DNA of 64,000 nt from Prorocentrum cordatum. Taxonomy: Eukaryota; Sar; Dinophyceae; Prorocentrales; Prorocentraceae. A program made the position numbers and the translations under genes. Shown here piece by piece: positions 22,471 to 32,615 of the stretch. Positions within the stretch are counted from its first letter, which is position 1. Every line of letters begins with the position of its first letter. The notes below the pieces were generated by a model. The model saw only the letters and a program-made list of their open reading frames with translations, was not told the DNA's origin and ran no database searches. Location of the stretch: positions 300,497-364,496 of the forward strand of contig CAUYUJ010017627.1 of the NCBI GenBank assembly GCA_963575745.1, in the 5' to 3' direction.

Positions 22471-22791
22471 TGTTGAAAGACCACGTTATCCTAAGCCCCG
22501 CTCTCATGATGCCTCATCCCTCTTATATCCCCCCTTCTTTCGTTTCATGAGATTCGTGTTGGACTGATGTTTGTATTTACTCGTGCTATCAGCTTGCTAG
22601 TTTGTATCGCTCGTCTCGTTGCCATCGCTCGCTTGCCGCGTGCTTTGGTTCGAGTCGATTTGAGAGATTGTGGCTTCTGGCGCCGGAGCCCAGGAAAGAA
22701 GGTGCTGCGTCCCTGGGGCTGACGCCCTCGCCGACTCGCCGCCATATCCCGCGGCGGGGCCAGGGGGGGGGCGGTGCTCTCTCTCCCTGCA
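22471..22791 (+). repeat. Right LTR-like direct repeat
   Basis: Begins TGTTGAAAGA, ends CTGCA, and aligns with 10527-10857. Shared landmarks include tttcatgagattcgtgttgg, ttggttcgagtcga and gctgacgccctcgccg. The next bases, ccagg (22792-22796), differ by one base from gcagg before the left repeat (10522-10526), which fits a 5-bp target duplication. Confidence 0.6.
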
Positions 22792-22827
22792 CCAGGCCCC
22801 TCCCGGGACCCCCCTGGGACCCCCCCG

Positions 22828-22871
22828 GAAGACTGCCGGGGGAAGCGGGTCTGGGGGGGGGGGGGGGGGCA
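22828..22871 (+). repeat. Flank motif shared with the left side
   Basis: gaagactgccgggggaagcg plus gtct and a G run ending in ca. The left outside flank at 10486-10524 reads gaaagctgccaggggagtcg plus gatct and a G run ending in ca, so the two outer flanks are related over about 29 bp plus the G run. Confidence 0.7.
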
Positions 22872-23129
22872 TGTCCCCCCCCGGGGCCCTCTCGGGCCCG
22901 CCCCCCCCCCCCCCCGCGCCGGGGAAGGGAAAAAGAGAAAAGGGCTTCCCTTCGAAGCATTGACGACGTCCGATCAATTGCTTGGCACGGCGTGCGCAAG
23001 GAAGAGGACTCTGCTGACGGAGAGCGGGAGAAAGGCGAGTGGAAGCTGGATGCGGCTAGAGAAGTCGAGCAGGACAGAAAGCACGACGCGAACGGAGACG
23101 CCCCTCGCACACGCCGACAGGGTCGACGG

Positions 23130-23960
23130 ATTCCACTCCATGGTTTTGCCGCGCACAGTCTCCAGCACGGCTAGAGCGTCGTTGATAGAGTGTTGTTTAT
23201 GAAAGCTTACTTGGTCTGGCGGCTGCTTTGCGTCAAGATGCCCTTTGAGTTTTCCGCTTGCCATTGTTTAGAATATCTTGCACGTTGCCCGCCGGATGGC
23301 GATGGGTCGCCAGTTGCCAGTTGTGCCCCTGCCCTTTTGTTCGAAAGCATCACAAACATCGTTGCGTGCCAGCTCCGATCGACGGCGCCCGTCCGCAGCA
23401 TGTTGTTGAACATTCAGCACAAGTCTCGATGCTGCGTCGGATGCGCACTTGAACCTTATGACCACTAAGCCGCACTCGCCCTGGCACTTCCGGCAGCACA
23501 TCTTACGCAGAGCGTTTTTCAGCTCTTCCATGCGGAATTCTTGGAAGTCTTCGAGCCCCCGTTGCTAGCATCGCTGCAGATACTCGGTCATCGAGTTGAC
23601 GCTTGCGTCGTGCACCCAATCAGAAGCAAGCGCATCAGCAAGAACATCTGCAAATGGTTGCGGCGAGGCGTCCGCCGATGAGACCTGTCGCTTGTGGCGC
23701 GAGGGAAGGAACCGCAATCGGTCTAAGTGATCAAGGTTTTCGAACTCTGGGAGAATCTCTTCAGCCCTGTCGTATCTGCACCGCCGGATCTCTTTGCACG
23801 CTTGCTTTCGGATATGCTTGGATAGCTCCTTGAGGACCTGTGCGTCTGAACACGCAAGTCATTGTGCGTGCGAGGACTGGAACTCAGCAACGATCCAAAA
23901 CTTGTCGCTCCTTGCTCTTTTGGGGCCGCTGCCACAGTTGTTGGCGCCTTCTCGAACGAC
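23130..23960 (-). pseudogene. N-terminal half of the split LINE reverse transcriptase
   Basis: Right to left: a basic linker KELSKHIRKQACKEIRRCR, DRAEEILPEFENLDHLDRL (about 23855-23745), then RT boxes MEELKNALRKMCCRKCQGE, GNWRPIAIRRATCKIF and LDAKQPPDQVSFHKQHSI with GKTMEWN ending at about 23130. The next expected RT segment, (L/F)W-x-ASLDLKKAFD, is absent here and is where the fragment at 8.8-9.8 kb begins. Several stops are present. Confidence 0.82.
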
Positions 23961-25790
23961 GTGTTCCACACCACAGAGAGTATGTGGATACGATTCCTGA
24001 ACCGCATGATCCAATATTGAATGGCATGCGCCCCAGACCCTCAGGATGTCCAGCATTCCAGGATTTTCGGGAATGCATCCCGCGCGATCCGATCGAGATA
24101 TTCTCGAAGGACCCTGGAAACTGACATGGGCGGCTCGCCTAGGCCGCTGAGTTGGGCCTGACCAAGGAAGCCGCATGTGCCACAATACCATATTATTGAC
24201 AGCGCGTTTCGCGTGCGATCCGTTCGCCGGAAACAATGGCATTGTTGACGTTTCGCGCGTCCCCACCAAGGGTGCAGGTCCAATTCGCCCCGGTGCTCCA
24301 TCTGGGTCTCGCGCGCGTGCAGTTTGCAGCCCCAGCAGCTTGTAGCCCCCGCCCCTGGTGCCCCAGCTCAGCCTCAGCCAGCTGCCCACCCGGCGGTAGG
24401 TTCTGATCGCGCGCTCGGGTTCGCGCCTTTTGCTAGCTTGTCGCTGTATAATTTGGCTCGCGCGTAGCCCGCCCGACCTTCGGGCGCCGCCTGCGCTTCC
24501 GCTTGCGGCCGCGACCAAAAATGTGCACCCGCCATGCGGCGCAGCCGCCGTGCTCTGCATCGGCGCGGCTCGGGCTCTCCCATCTGGGCGGCCGCCGTCG
24601 CTCGTTCGCTGCCCCTGTCCCCCGCGCTCATCTCCTTTGCCCGGCGTTGCGACCGTTAGTCGCTGTCGCGCACGCGCCCCCTCATTCAGCAGCGCCCCCC
24701 CCTTGCGGCCGCCCTGGCTTCGCGCCCCATACCGCCCCGCGAGAGCTCAGTTGGGTGCGCTGGCGCCCCCTTGGCCCCCCAGGCTTGGGTCGCTTGCGAC
24801 TTTGCGCCCCGCGGCGCCGGGTCGCCCCCCCTGCGCCCGCCCCCGGCGCTGCAGCGGGGCCCCTCATCCCCCTCCGTCGCCCCCCGCCACGAGACCGCCG
24901 AGCCGCCTGGGGCGCGTATGCTGACGCTGCGCGCGCGGCTTCCGCCTGCCGCGCCGCGCGGTGGCACAGCCGTCGCGTTTGCCGCTGCTGCTGCTGCCGG
25001 CGCCGCCGCCGCTGCCGCCGCCGGCCCCCTTCGGGCGACGGCGGCGGCAGGCGTCGCCGCGGCTGGCGCGCGGCGGCGCCGCCCTAGCGTGCGAGGCCGC
25101 AAGAAAGCCCCGTCGGCCCGTCGCGCTCGGGCCAGCGCCCCCCCCCCCCCCTTGGAGAGTATCCATTCGGCAAGATCCTTCGCTTCCTGCCGCCAGGTCC
25201 CGCCTCTCGCGGTCTGACCTGGCCTGCGTCGGCCCATCGCTCGCATTCCCCCGCCGCCCCAGCCCTGCGCGTGAGGTCGCCGGGGGGACCTCCCCGACCC
25301 TGGACGCAGGTCTGCGGGCCTTTCCATCGTCGCGGCTACCGTGGCCGCGCCAGAGGCCTGCTTGCTGGCCCTGCCTTTTGCGCGGATTCCCCGGGGCTCC
25401 TGGGCCCGCGGCTCGCCTTGAGCTGCTGCGTCATTTTTCCGCCCGGGGCTGACGGGCACCCGGTCCATCCCCTCGGTGCGACTCCGGGGCCTGCCCCTGC
25501 CCCCCGGCGTCGGCTCCTCGCCGACTCTTCGGTGGAGTTTGGCTTCCCCACGCCGACTTTTCCAACCGTCTGGTGACTTGCGATCCGGGTTTTCCGTCGA
25601 GCGCCTGCGCGTCCCGCTCCTCCTCTTCTGGGCCATTTGTTTTTTCATTGCCTCGAGGTGCTGCGCGACGCCCAGGTGTGCGTCCCGTTGCTGGCGCTCT
25701 TCTGAGCGGCAGTGAGGTTCGCCCGCTGCTCCTCTCTTCCGCCGTCTGTCTCTTTTCGTTTGGCCCTTCTCCTTCTGCGCGCTAAATTAG
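23961..25790. other. GC-rich region without a supported gene
   Basis: Long overlapping Ala/Arg/Pro frames, including 24686-25648 on the reverse strand, follow from base composition. At 24193-24250 lies cgcgtgcgatccgttcgcc plus a ttgttgacgtttcg box, repeated at 26868-26923. I see no conserved motif elsewhere. Confidence 0.4.
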
Positions 25791-26029
25791 GCCGTTGCAT
25801 CGACGTTTCGTTCAGACGGCGCCCGGCGTCTTCCGGTGCGCTGGCGATCAAAAAAATACACCCGCCAGCCAATCCAGAAACGCTGCCCAGGGGAGTTGAG
25901 GTAATCAGGGATGGGGGCGAGGAGGACGAAAGCGGAGGTGGAGGAGGATTGCAAGGACGAGGCAAATGCAGGATGGCAAGGGACAGAGCGGGCAAGGATG
26001 AGATAAGGAGGAGGGTGTTGCGCCATTTT

Positions 26030-26740
26030 GGAGGCTGTCTTGGAGAGCCGGAGTCCTTCTTGGAGATATGGTTTTTTGGGGGGGGCTTTTGGTGTCCTTT
26101 TTGGGCTCATTTGGGGCATTGTGGGGCCTTCGTGGAACTTTTTGAGGGGTCCCGGAGCCCTCTTGGGGCTCTTTGTGGCGTGTCTTTGGGCGTTCTTGAG
26201 GCCCTCTTGGGGCCCTCTTCGAGCTCTCTTGGGGCCCTGTTGGGGACTTATTGGGAGCCCTGGAGGACCTCGTGGGGCTGTCGTGGAGGGTATCGGTGAA
26301 GAGAAGGGAGTGCTAGCGGTTAGCCCCTCCTTCCGAGCTATTGTAATAGCATTTTGGGACGCTCTTGGGGCGCTCTTGGGCGGACTTGGGGTCGTTTGGG
26401 GGATTTTGGGCCCTTCTTGGGGCCCTGTTGGGGCATCTTCGGGCCACGTTGACGCTTCAAAAATTTATCGGGAGCGAGAGGGCGAAAAGGCAAACATCAT
26501 TGAAATGCCCTTGGTTGTTGAAGGATTTTGGCTTTTCGGGCAGGTCTTGAAGGGTATCCATGAGCACATGGATCCGTTTTGCTGCCTTTTTGGGGCCTCT
26601 TGGAGGCATGTTGTTAGTTATCTTGAGCCATGCTTGGCTATCTTGAACGATCTTGGAGGCCATCTTGGGCTCTCTGAGGTCCTCTTGGAGCCATATCAGG
26701 CTATTGTGGACGCCCTGACCGATCGCGACCCCCCCGTCCA
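26030..26740 (+). repeat. Degenerate 'cttggggcc' 12-bp tract, forward
   Basis: A run of variants of ctcttggggccc in which ttgggg/ttggag words fall about every 12 bp, giving Leu/Gly/Trp/Ser-repeating frames (LLG, SWGPL). A non-repetitive piece is embedded at 26300-26350 and 26455-26530. The same tract type occurs reversed at 27080-27640. Confidence 0.75.
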
Positions 26741-27079
26741 GGTCCAGGGGAGGGGGTTCAGGGGAGGGGTAGGCCCCTCACCGGAGGGGAAGAAGGGGTT
26801 GTCGAAGAGGATAGAAAGACATCGTTGGACCACTAGTCGCCCAGAGGGTTGGTGGGATTATGTTTGGAATCGCGCTTTGCGTGCGATCCGTTCGCCTGAA
26901 GCAATTAATTGTTTGACGTTTCGTTTAGCCGTTCGCCGGCAGGCGGGATGGGGATTGGCATCCGCGCCCTAGATATCTTGGTCTTGGTGTCTTCCCAAGA
27001 GGCTTCTTAGATGCTTCCAGCTATCCCAAGACGGCTCAAGATGGTTTCCAACACGATTCACGAGGAATTAAGATACTTC

Positions 27080-27640
27080 CAACGCCGCCGAAGAGCGTGC
27101 CCCATACGGTTTCAAGACGACTCCCATGATGCCCAACGATGCCCCACGAGGACACTCGGGAGGGCGTGATGAGGCACAGCACCTTGAGGTTAATCTGGCT
27201 TGTGAAGGTTTTGTGGGTCCTCGTTTTTCCGGGCAGCGAGCGATCCAAGATTGCTCTGACGGCGTTCGAGTTCGCACCAAGTCGGCCCAAGAGGCCCCCA
27301 GCAGGGCTTCAAGATTGCCGACGAGCCCCACACCTCCCGCCCTCCAATCCTTCCACGACTGCCCCTGAGGCCCCTAAGGGATCCCCAAGACTGCCGAGAG
27401 GGTCCCAAAGTTGCTCCAGAGGGTACCAAGATTGCCCAAGCTGGCCCCAACACGGCCCAAGAAGGTCATAATATGCCCCCAGGAGAGCCCCACGAGGGCC
27501 ACAGGAAGCCCCAGAAAAGTCAGAATATTGCCAAGGCCCAGCAAGACGGCCCAGAAGGACCCCAGGACGGCCCACAAGAGGACCCGAGCATCGCACAAAC
27601 GAGCGCCCGACGTACCCCCTCGAAGGCCAGAGATGCCAAG
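27080..27640 (-). repeat. Degenerate 'cttggggcc' tract, reverse
   Basis: The same word family in the opposite orientation (ccccaagac, ggcccaagagg). The inter-tract piece at 26750-27050 holds the second copy of the 52-bp dispersed repeat and no gene. Confidence 0.72.
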
Positions 27641-27719
27641 CTCGTTTTTTCTTGAGGCCTCCATGAGGCTTGCAAGCAGCCTACGAAGCCCACATCGTCT
27701 AACACGCCCCGGCGAAAGC

Positions 27720-28135
27720 TGAGGACAAAGAAGAAGAGGAGGAGGAGGAGGAGGAGGGGGGGAGCGAGGAGGAGGAGCGAGGATGAGCGAGCAGATGGAG
27801 AGGAGTGTGAGGAGGAGGACCAGTATAAACATAAACCCAAGACGCATTAACGGTATTTCAATACACACTCTTTCCAAGGTCTTCTTCATAGGGCCCTAGA
27901 CATACTCATATCTACTAATCTACTGAGGGAAGTACTCCTTTGGACAACAGCCAGTTGGAAATGCTTAACTGCACCAGAACCGTATTCCTGAAACTTCAAC
28001 GCCGCGAATCACTTTTCCTGTTGCGTCTTGACAATCCTGAATCGCGCCATCATCTTAAGATTTCAACACCGCGAATCAACGCAAGTGTTGCTCCTTGACA
28101 GTCCGACATCGCGCCACAAGTCCATTCCTGGAACT
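27720..28135. other. Short GGA tract then unremarkable DNA
   Basis: Purine triplets at about 27728-27815, then AT-balanced sequence. At 27990-28030 and 28055-28100 two related pieces share aacgccgcgaatca(c/a) and a nearby ccttgaca/cttgacaatcc box, a weak duplication of about 65 bp. No gene. Confidence 0.4.
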
Positions 28136-28169
28136 TTACCCCTGAGATTCATGTAAACTCCTTGAACGA

Positions 28170-28425
28170 AAGCGCGGCGCTGAGGAGAGAGGGAGCCACG
28201 TTTTGAAAATGAGCCGCCCTCCATCCATGAACCGTTGCACATGTTTTGAAACGAATGTGAGAGTCGCGAAGGCGACAGGCACATTTTTAAGACGACCTGC
28301 CCTCCATCTGTGAAACCTTTCGCAAATACTTAAGAGGAGTGTGCGCGGCGCGAAGGCGAGCGCCACAGTTTGAAAACGACCTGCGCTCCATCCGTGACAA
28401 TTCTGCAAACTTTCAGCTTCAGGAT
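28170..28425 (-). repeat. 87-bp minisatellite, 3 copies
   Basis: Boxes cctgc(c/g)ctccatccgtga and gcgcgaaggcgag recur about every 87 bp. On the reverse strand all three copies stay open in one frame with 29-residue echoes (FAPRTLL, FATLTFV, LSSAPRF). Copies differ by about a quarter. Confidence 0.7.
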
Positions 28426-28589
28426 TAGACAGTGTGAGGCTCTCTCAGACGAAACGCCCGGCCCGCCATTTCGACCGATTTGGGTAGAGGAGCAGAAAGG
28501 AGCGAGAAGCGAGGATAATGATGAGGAGGAGGAACGCGTAGCGAGAACGGGAGCGCGGAGCGAGAGGGATAATGATAGCAAGGAGAAGG

Positions 28590-29095
28590 GGAAGTATCGA
28601 GGAGGAGGAGGAGGAGGAGGAGGAGGAGGAGCGACGAACAGCGAGAAGGAGGAGGAGGAGGTCCAGGAGGAGGAGGAGGAGGAGGGAGGAGGAGGAGGAG
28701 GAGGAGGAGGAGAGGAGGAGGAGCGAGCGAGGAACGACGGGAAGGAGCGAGGAACAGCGAGGAGGAGTGAGGAGGCGAAGCGAGGGACGAGGAGGGAGGA
28801 GGAGGAGGAGGGAGGAGGAGGAGGAGGAGAGGAGGAAGAGGAGGACAAGGCGAAGGAGGATGAGTTAGGAGGAGGAGGAGGAGGAGGAGGAGGAGGAGGA
28901 GGAGGAGGAGGAGGAGCGAGGAGGAGGAGGAGGAAGAGGATGAGGGGGAAGAGGAGAAGGAGAAGGAGAAGGAGCGAGGAGCGAGGAGCGAGGAGGAGGC
29001 GGAGGAGTAGCGAGGAACCAGGAGCATCGAGGAGCGAGGAGGCAGAGGAGGAGGAGGAGGAGGAGGAGGAGGAGGAGGAGGAGAAGGAGCCCCAA
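28590..29095 (+). repeat. 500-bp GGA polypurine tract
   Basis: The longest purine tract in the window, gga/gag triplets with brief breaks. Overlapping Glu or Ser/Pro frames are artefacts. Confidence 0.97.
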
Positions 29096-29223
29096 AACGG
29101 CCCAACAGAGCACGGAGCGGCTCCCGAAAACGCCCCAAGATGTCCCTGAGAGAGCCTTGACGAGACAGCCCAAGAGGGCCCAAATATGGCCTCCAAGAGG
29201 GTCCAAGGCTGTCAAACATTTCT

Positions 29224-29700
29224 TCAACACATTTCTGGATGCGCGATGATAGCTTCCTCATCCTCCTCGACCCCTTCTGCCTCCCTGAACGCCTGCATGA
29301 AATCTAGTACCGCGTGGAACGCGCACTTAGAGTTCACCCAGTCGACTGTGGCGATCCCTTGTAGCGTCGCGTCCCCCGTCACCCAGATCACCCGGCACTG
29401 CTCACATGGGAGGGCCAGCCTCTCGTTGATCGAGAGTGCGCCCGACGTCGCGCCGAGGAAGCGCGACTTCCAGTTCGAGCGGTCCGCCGCCAGGACGCGA
29501 GCAACCTCGGTGGCTTGCCAGAAGTCCGACCACACCAGGGCTCCCTGGGCGCCAGCGTATCGAGGCCCAGCAAGCCTGCGGGGACGGCCCTTCATCAGGG
29601 CGTCCGTGGCTCCAACCAGGCACCGCATGGCCCGCATGACCAGGCGCCAGTACTGCTGGCTCCCCCAGTAGACCTCCAGGAAGTTCCAAGGGATGTTCTG
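29224..29700 (-). pseudogene. Retroelement-like protein fragment, clade unknown
   Basis: One reverse-strand frame reads QQNIPWNFLEVYWGSQQYWR, then ALVWSDFWQATEVARVL, FLGATSGALSINERLALP and VIWVTGDATLQGIATVDW. It is rich in Trp and has natural codon variety, unlike the low-complexity frames around it. The TGDAT...GIATVDW piece looks like the first strands of an RNase H-like fold, so this may be the RNase H end of another retroelement. A stop lies just upstream (about 29706). Confidence 0.45.
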
Positions 29701-29869
29701 CTGGCCTTAATCCAGGGCCGGGTCCGCCAGGAGGTAAGCCACCTTCGATCTTCGGCTCGGGCATCTCAATCGCCCCCTCCTCGGTCCGACACAGGAGGCC
29801 CCAGCATACCTTCGCAGTCTCCCAGCCGGCCGTCGTGGACCAGATGGGCCGCAAACACCCCCGCAACCA

Positions 29870-31135
29870 GTGGACCTGGCTGGCCTGCCTGCTGTCCACG
29901 CAGCCGCCGCAGCCCAGGTCGACGTCTCTGTCGTCCAAAAGGAAGTGCGGGCCTTCCCCAAGGGCTCGGCCGCCGGCCCCACTGGCCTGCGCCCGCAACA
30001 CCTGCAGGACGCCCTGGCGACGGCAGCCCACAGGGACGAGGTCGTCGAGCAGCTCGCTGGTCTCGTCAACGTGCTCGCGCGCGGCCAGTCTCCGGCGGCG
30101 GTCGCGGCTTACTTTGCTGGCGCCTCGCTGGTGGCTCTCCCGAAGAACGACGGCGGCCTCCGCCCGGTGGCCGTCGGCGAGACACTTCGCCGCCTGGTGG
30201 GCAAGTGCCTCTGCAAGGAGGTCGCCGAGGCTGCCCGCGACCGCCTGGCGCCCCTGCAGGTAGGCGTGGCCGTCCCGGGAGACGCCGAGGCGGCGATCCA
30301 CGTGGCCAGGCAGTGGTTCACGCGCAACCTGGGCGACAGGGACAACGTTTTTGTGAAGTTGGATCTCTCGAGCGCTTTCAACACCCTGGACCGGAGGGCC
30401 GTCCTCAGGGCAGTGCACGAGGATTTTCCCGCGCTGGCACCTTGGGCGGACTGGTGCTACGGCAGCCCCTCGCTACTCTTCCTCGGCAAGCAGACGCTGC
30501 GCTCCGAGTGCGGCGTCCAGCAGGGCGACCCGCTTGGCCCGCTGCTCTTCTCCCTGGCAGTCCAACGCTGCGCGGAGACGGCGAGCCGCAGCCTCAGGAA
30601 GCTTGCCCAGGACGCTGGCCTGGACCTTGTCTTTTTTTACCTGGACGACGGCTGCGTGGCGGGTGACAGACAGGCCGTGGCGCGCTTCCTGCACCTCGTC
30701 GTGGCCGGGCTCGCAGCAGTCGGCCTCGACCTCAGCACGGGGATGGGCGAGCGCGAGGTGGTCCCTGCAGCGGGGGCGGACAGCAACGCGTCCGCGGCGG
30801 ATTTCCCACCAGGCTCCCGACTGCGCTCCGACGGCTGCTTTGAGCTCTTCGGCGCGCCCGTCGGGAGCGACGCTTTCAACCTCCAGCACACGCAGAAACG
30901 AGTGAAGAAGGCAGCGGAGCTCCTGGGCGCACTGGCCGGCTTGGAGGACGCGCAGGTCGCCCTTCACTTTCTCCGGCAGTGTGCCTCCTACTGCAAGGTC
31001 GGCTACTCGGCGCGCGTGGTGCCGCTCTCCGCCCACACCGAGGCCCTCCTGGAGATGGGCGCTGCAGTGCGCCCCTGCCTGGAACAGCTGGCCGGCGCTT
31101 CCCTCGCCGACGACTCTTGGCCCAAGCGCAGTTGA
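29870..31135 (+). CDS. R2-like non-LTR reverse transcriptase, intact core
   Basis: RT boxes in order: VRAFPKGSAAGPTGLRPQHL, SLVALPKNDGGLRPVAVGE, VFVKLDLSSAFNTLDRR (first catalytic Asp), SECGVQQGDPLGPLLFS, and FFYLDDGCVAGD (catalytic pair). The thumb follows. The open frame ends at TGA in ...SWPKRS. A one-base shift at about 31115-31125 would continue as AQAQLKLNKGGLGLRSA, the normal next segment, so the RT is complete but the downstream domains are out of frame. RT would copy element RNA at a nicked target. The N-terminal domain upstream is missing or unrecognised. Confidence 0.88.
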   Translation: MDLAGLPAVHAAAAAQVDVSVVQKEVRAFPKGSAAGPTGLRPQHLQDALATAAHRDEVVEQLAGLVNVLARGQSPAAVAAYFAGASLVALPKNDGGLRPVAVGETLRRLVGKCLCKEVAEAARDRLAPLQVGVAVPGDAEAAIHVARQWFTRNLGDRDNVFVKLDLSSAFNTLDRRAVLRAVHEDFPALAPWADWCYGSPSLLFLGKQTLRSECGVQQGDPLGPLLFSLAVQRCAETASRSLRKLAQDAGLDLVFFYLDDGCVAGDRQAVARFLHLVVAGLAAVGLDLSTGMGEREVVPAAGADSNASAADFPPGSRLRSDGCFELFGAPVGSDAFNLQHTQKRVKKAAELLGALAGLEDAQVALHFLRQCASYCKVGYSARVVPLSAHTEALLEMGAAVRPCLEQLAGASLADDSWPKRS

Positions 31136-32405
31136 AACTGAACAAGGGCGGCTTGGGGCTGCGCTCCGCTGAGAAGCACTCGCCGGCGGCCTACCTGTCC
31201 TCGCGCGCCAACAGCAGCGAGTTCTGCCGGTCCATGTACGCGGGCTACACAGACGACGACGCGGGCGACGCCGGGGCCTTGACGGCTGCGCCCCAGACCC
31301 ACAACGCATGCGTGGCGGGTGCAAGCGGGGCCGCGCGCTTCGACTGCGAGACGCACTCCGACCAGAAGACTCTCTCGGACCAGGTCGACGACTCCGCGCG
31401 CGCCGCCCTCTGGGGCCGCTCCTCGGCCGCGACGCGCGCCCGCCTCGCCCTGGTGGCCGCGCCCGGCGCCAGCGCGCACCAGCAGGCGCCCCCCAGAGAG
31501 GCGCTGGGCACAGCGGTCCCGCACAGCCTGATGCAGATCGGGATCGAGCGACGGCTCCGGGCCCAGCTGATGGACGAGGAAGCATTCTGCCCAGCGTGCG
31601 GGGGAGTCATGGACGCGCACTGCGACCACGCCTTGACGCGCGCCTGCCAGGGCGACCGCGCGCGCCGCCACAACGAGCTGCGGAAAGGCACCTTCTTCGC
31701 CGCCCAGGCCGCCGGCTTCTCGGGGGCGAGTTGGAGCGGCCCGGACTGCTGCCGCCGCGGGCCACGGGCGAGGGGCCGAACGCCGAGGAGCCCGACGGCG
31801 ACGGACTAGACAACGACGGCCGCCGGCCAGCGGATGTCTATGTCCCCAAATGGCGCGGCGGGCTCTCGGCGGCCTTGGACTTCGCGGTGACGTCCGGCCT
31901 GCGCGGGAACCTCATCGCGCACTCCGCCGCCGACCCGGCCGCCGCCCTCGACGGGCACGAGGAGTGCAAGCGGCAGCGCCAGGGCGCGGCGCAGGCTTGC
32001 CGCGACGCGGACCTCGCCCTCACCCCAATGGTGATGGAGGCGCACGGCGGGGGCTGGGGCGGCGATGCTCGACGCGCCTTCGCCGCGCCGGCTAAGCGCG
32101 CGGCCGACGCGCACGGCGAGGAGGCCGCCAGCGCGGCGGACGGGATGGCCCAGCGACTCTCCATCTCCCTGCACAGGGAGAACGTGCGGGCCATTCTGCA
32201 GCGCCTGCAGCGCCCGCGGCCCGGGGCGACCCCGGCCCGCCTGGCGGCGGAGGCGGCGGCGGCGGCGGCGGCGGCGGCCGTCGCGCGAGGCGCAAGGGCA
32301 GGCGGCGGGCGCCGAAGGCGACGAGGCGAGGGAGGGCGACCAGGGCGAGGAGGAGGGGGGAAACGGGGGGAGGAGCAGCAGGAGAACAACGACGACGCCA
32401 TGCTG
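31121..32405 (+). pseudogene. R2-like C-terminus: zinc finger and restriction-like endonuclease
   Basis: After LNKGGLGLRSAEKHSPAAYL comes a C-x2-C-x6-H-x2-H finger, CPACGGVMDAHCDHALT, then GDRARRHNELR. Following another frameshift near 31720 the text is RRPADVYVPKWRGG and ALDFAVTSG. P-x-D ... LDF matches the PD-(D/E)xK style of R2/CRE-type endonucleases. The end reads LTPMVMEAHGGGWG and RLSISLHRENVRAILQRLQ. Endonuclease assignment is an inference from motif position. Confidence 0.72.
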
Positions 32406-32454
32406 AGGCAGCAGAGAGGCGCTGAGGAAGCCCCGCAGAGGGCGGCGACCAGGG

Positions 32455-32515
32455 GGAGGAGGAGGAGGAAGAGGAGGAGGAGGAGGAGGAGAAGGGGGAG
32501 GAGGAGGAGGAGGAG
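32455..32515 (+). repeat. GGA tract running into the gap
   Basis: Purine triplets that stop only because the unsequenced stretch begins; the true length is unknown. Confidence 0.9.
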
Positions 32516-32615
32516 NNNNNNNNNNNNNNNNNNNNNNNNNNNNNNNNNNNNNNNNNNNNNNNNNNNNNNNNNNNNNNNNNNNNNNNNNNNNNNNNNNNNN
32601 NNNNNNNNNNNNNNN
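32516..32615. other. 100-N assembly gap
   Basis: Exactly 100 N's, the usual placeholder for a gap of unknown size, at the end of a GGA tract. Order and distance across it are uncertain. Confidence 0.99.

Noticed and set aside
24686-25648. 320-residue reverse-strand protein
   Set aside because: Ala/Arg/Gly composition driven by GC content, overlapping open frames in other phases, and no motif.
26620-26645. Reverse spliced-leader relic (cttgagccatgcttggct)
   Set aside because: It lies inside a cttgg(g/a)gcc tract that generates such words by chance, and the leader's central T's are missing.
26028-26972. 314-residue hydrophobic protein that looks membrane-spanning
   Set aside because: Leu/Gly/Trp pattern arises from cttggggcc words; similar frames occur at every such tract.
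29402-30418. 338-residue reverse-strand protein over the R2-like RT
   Set aside because: It is the antisense shadow of the RT gene, which has all RT boxes on the forward strand.
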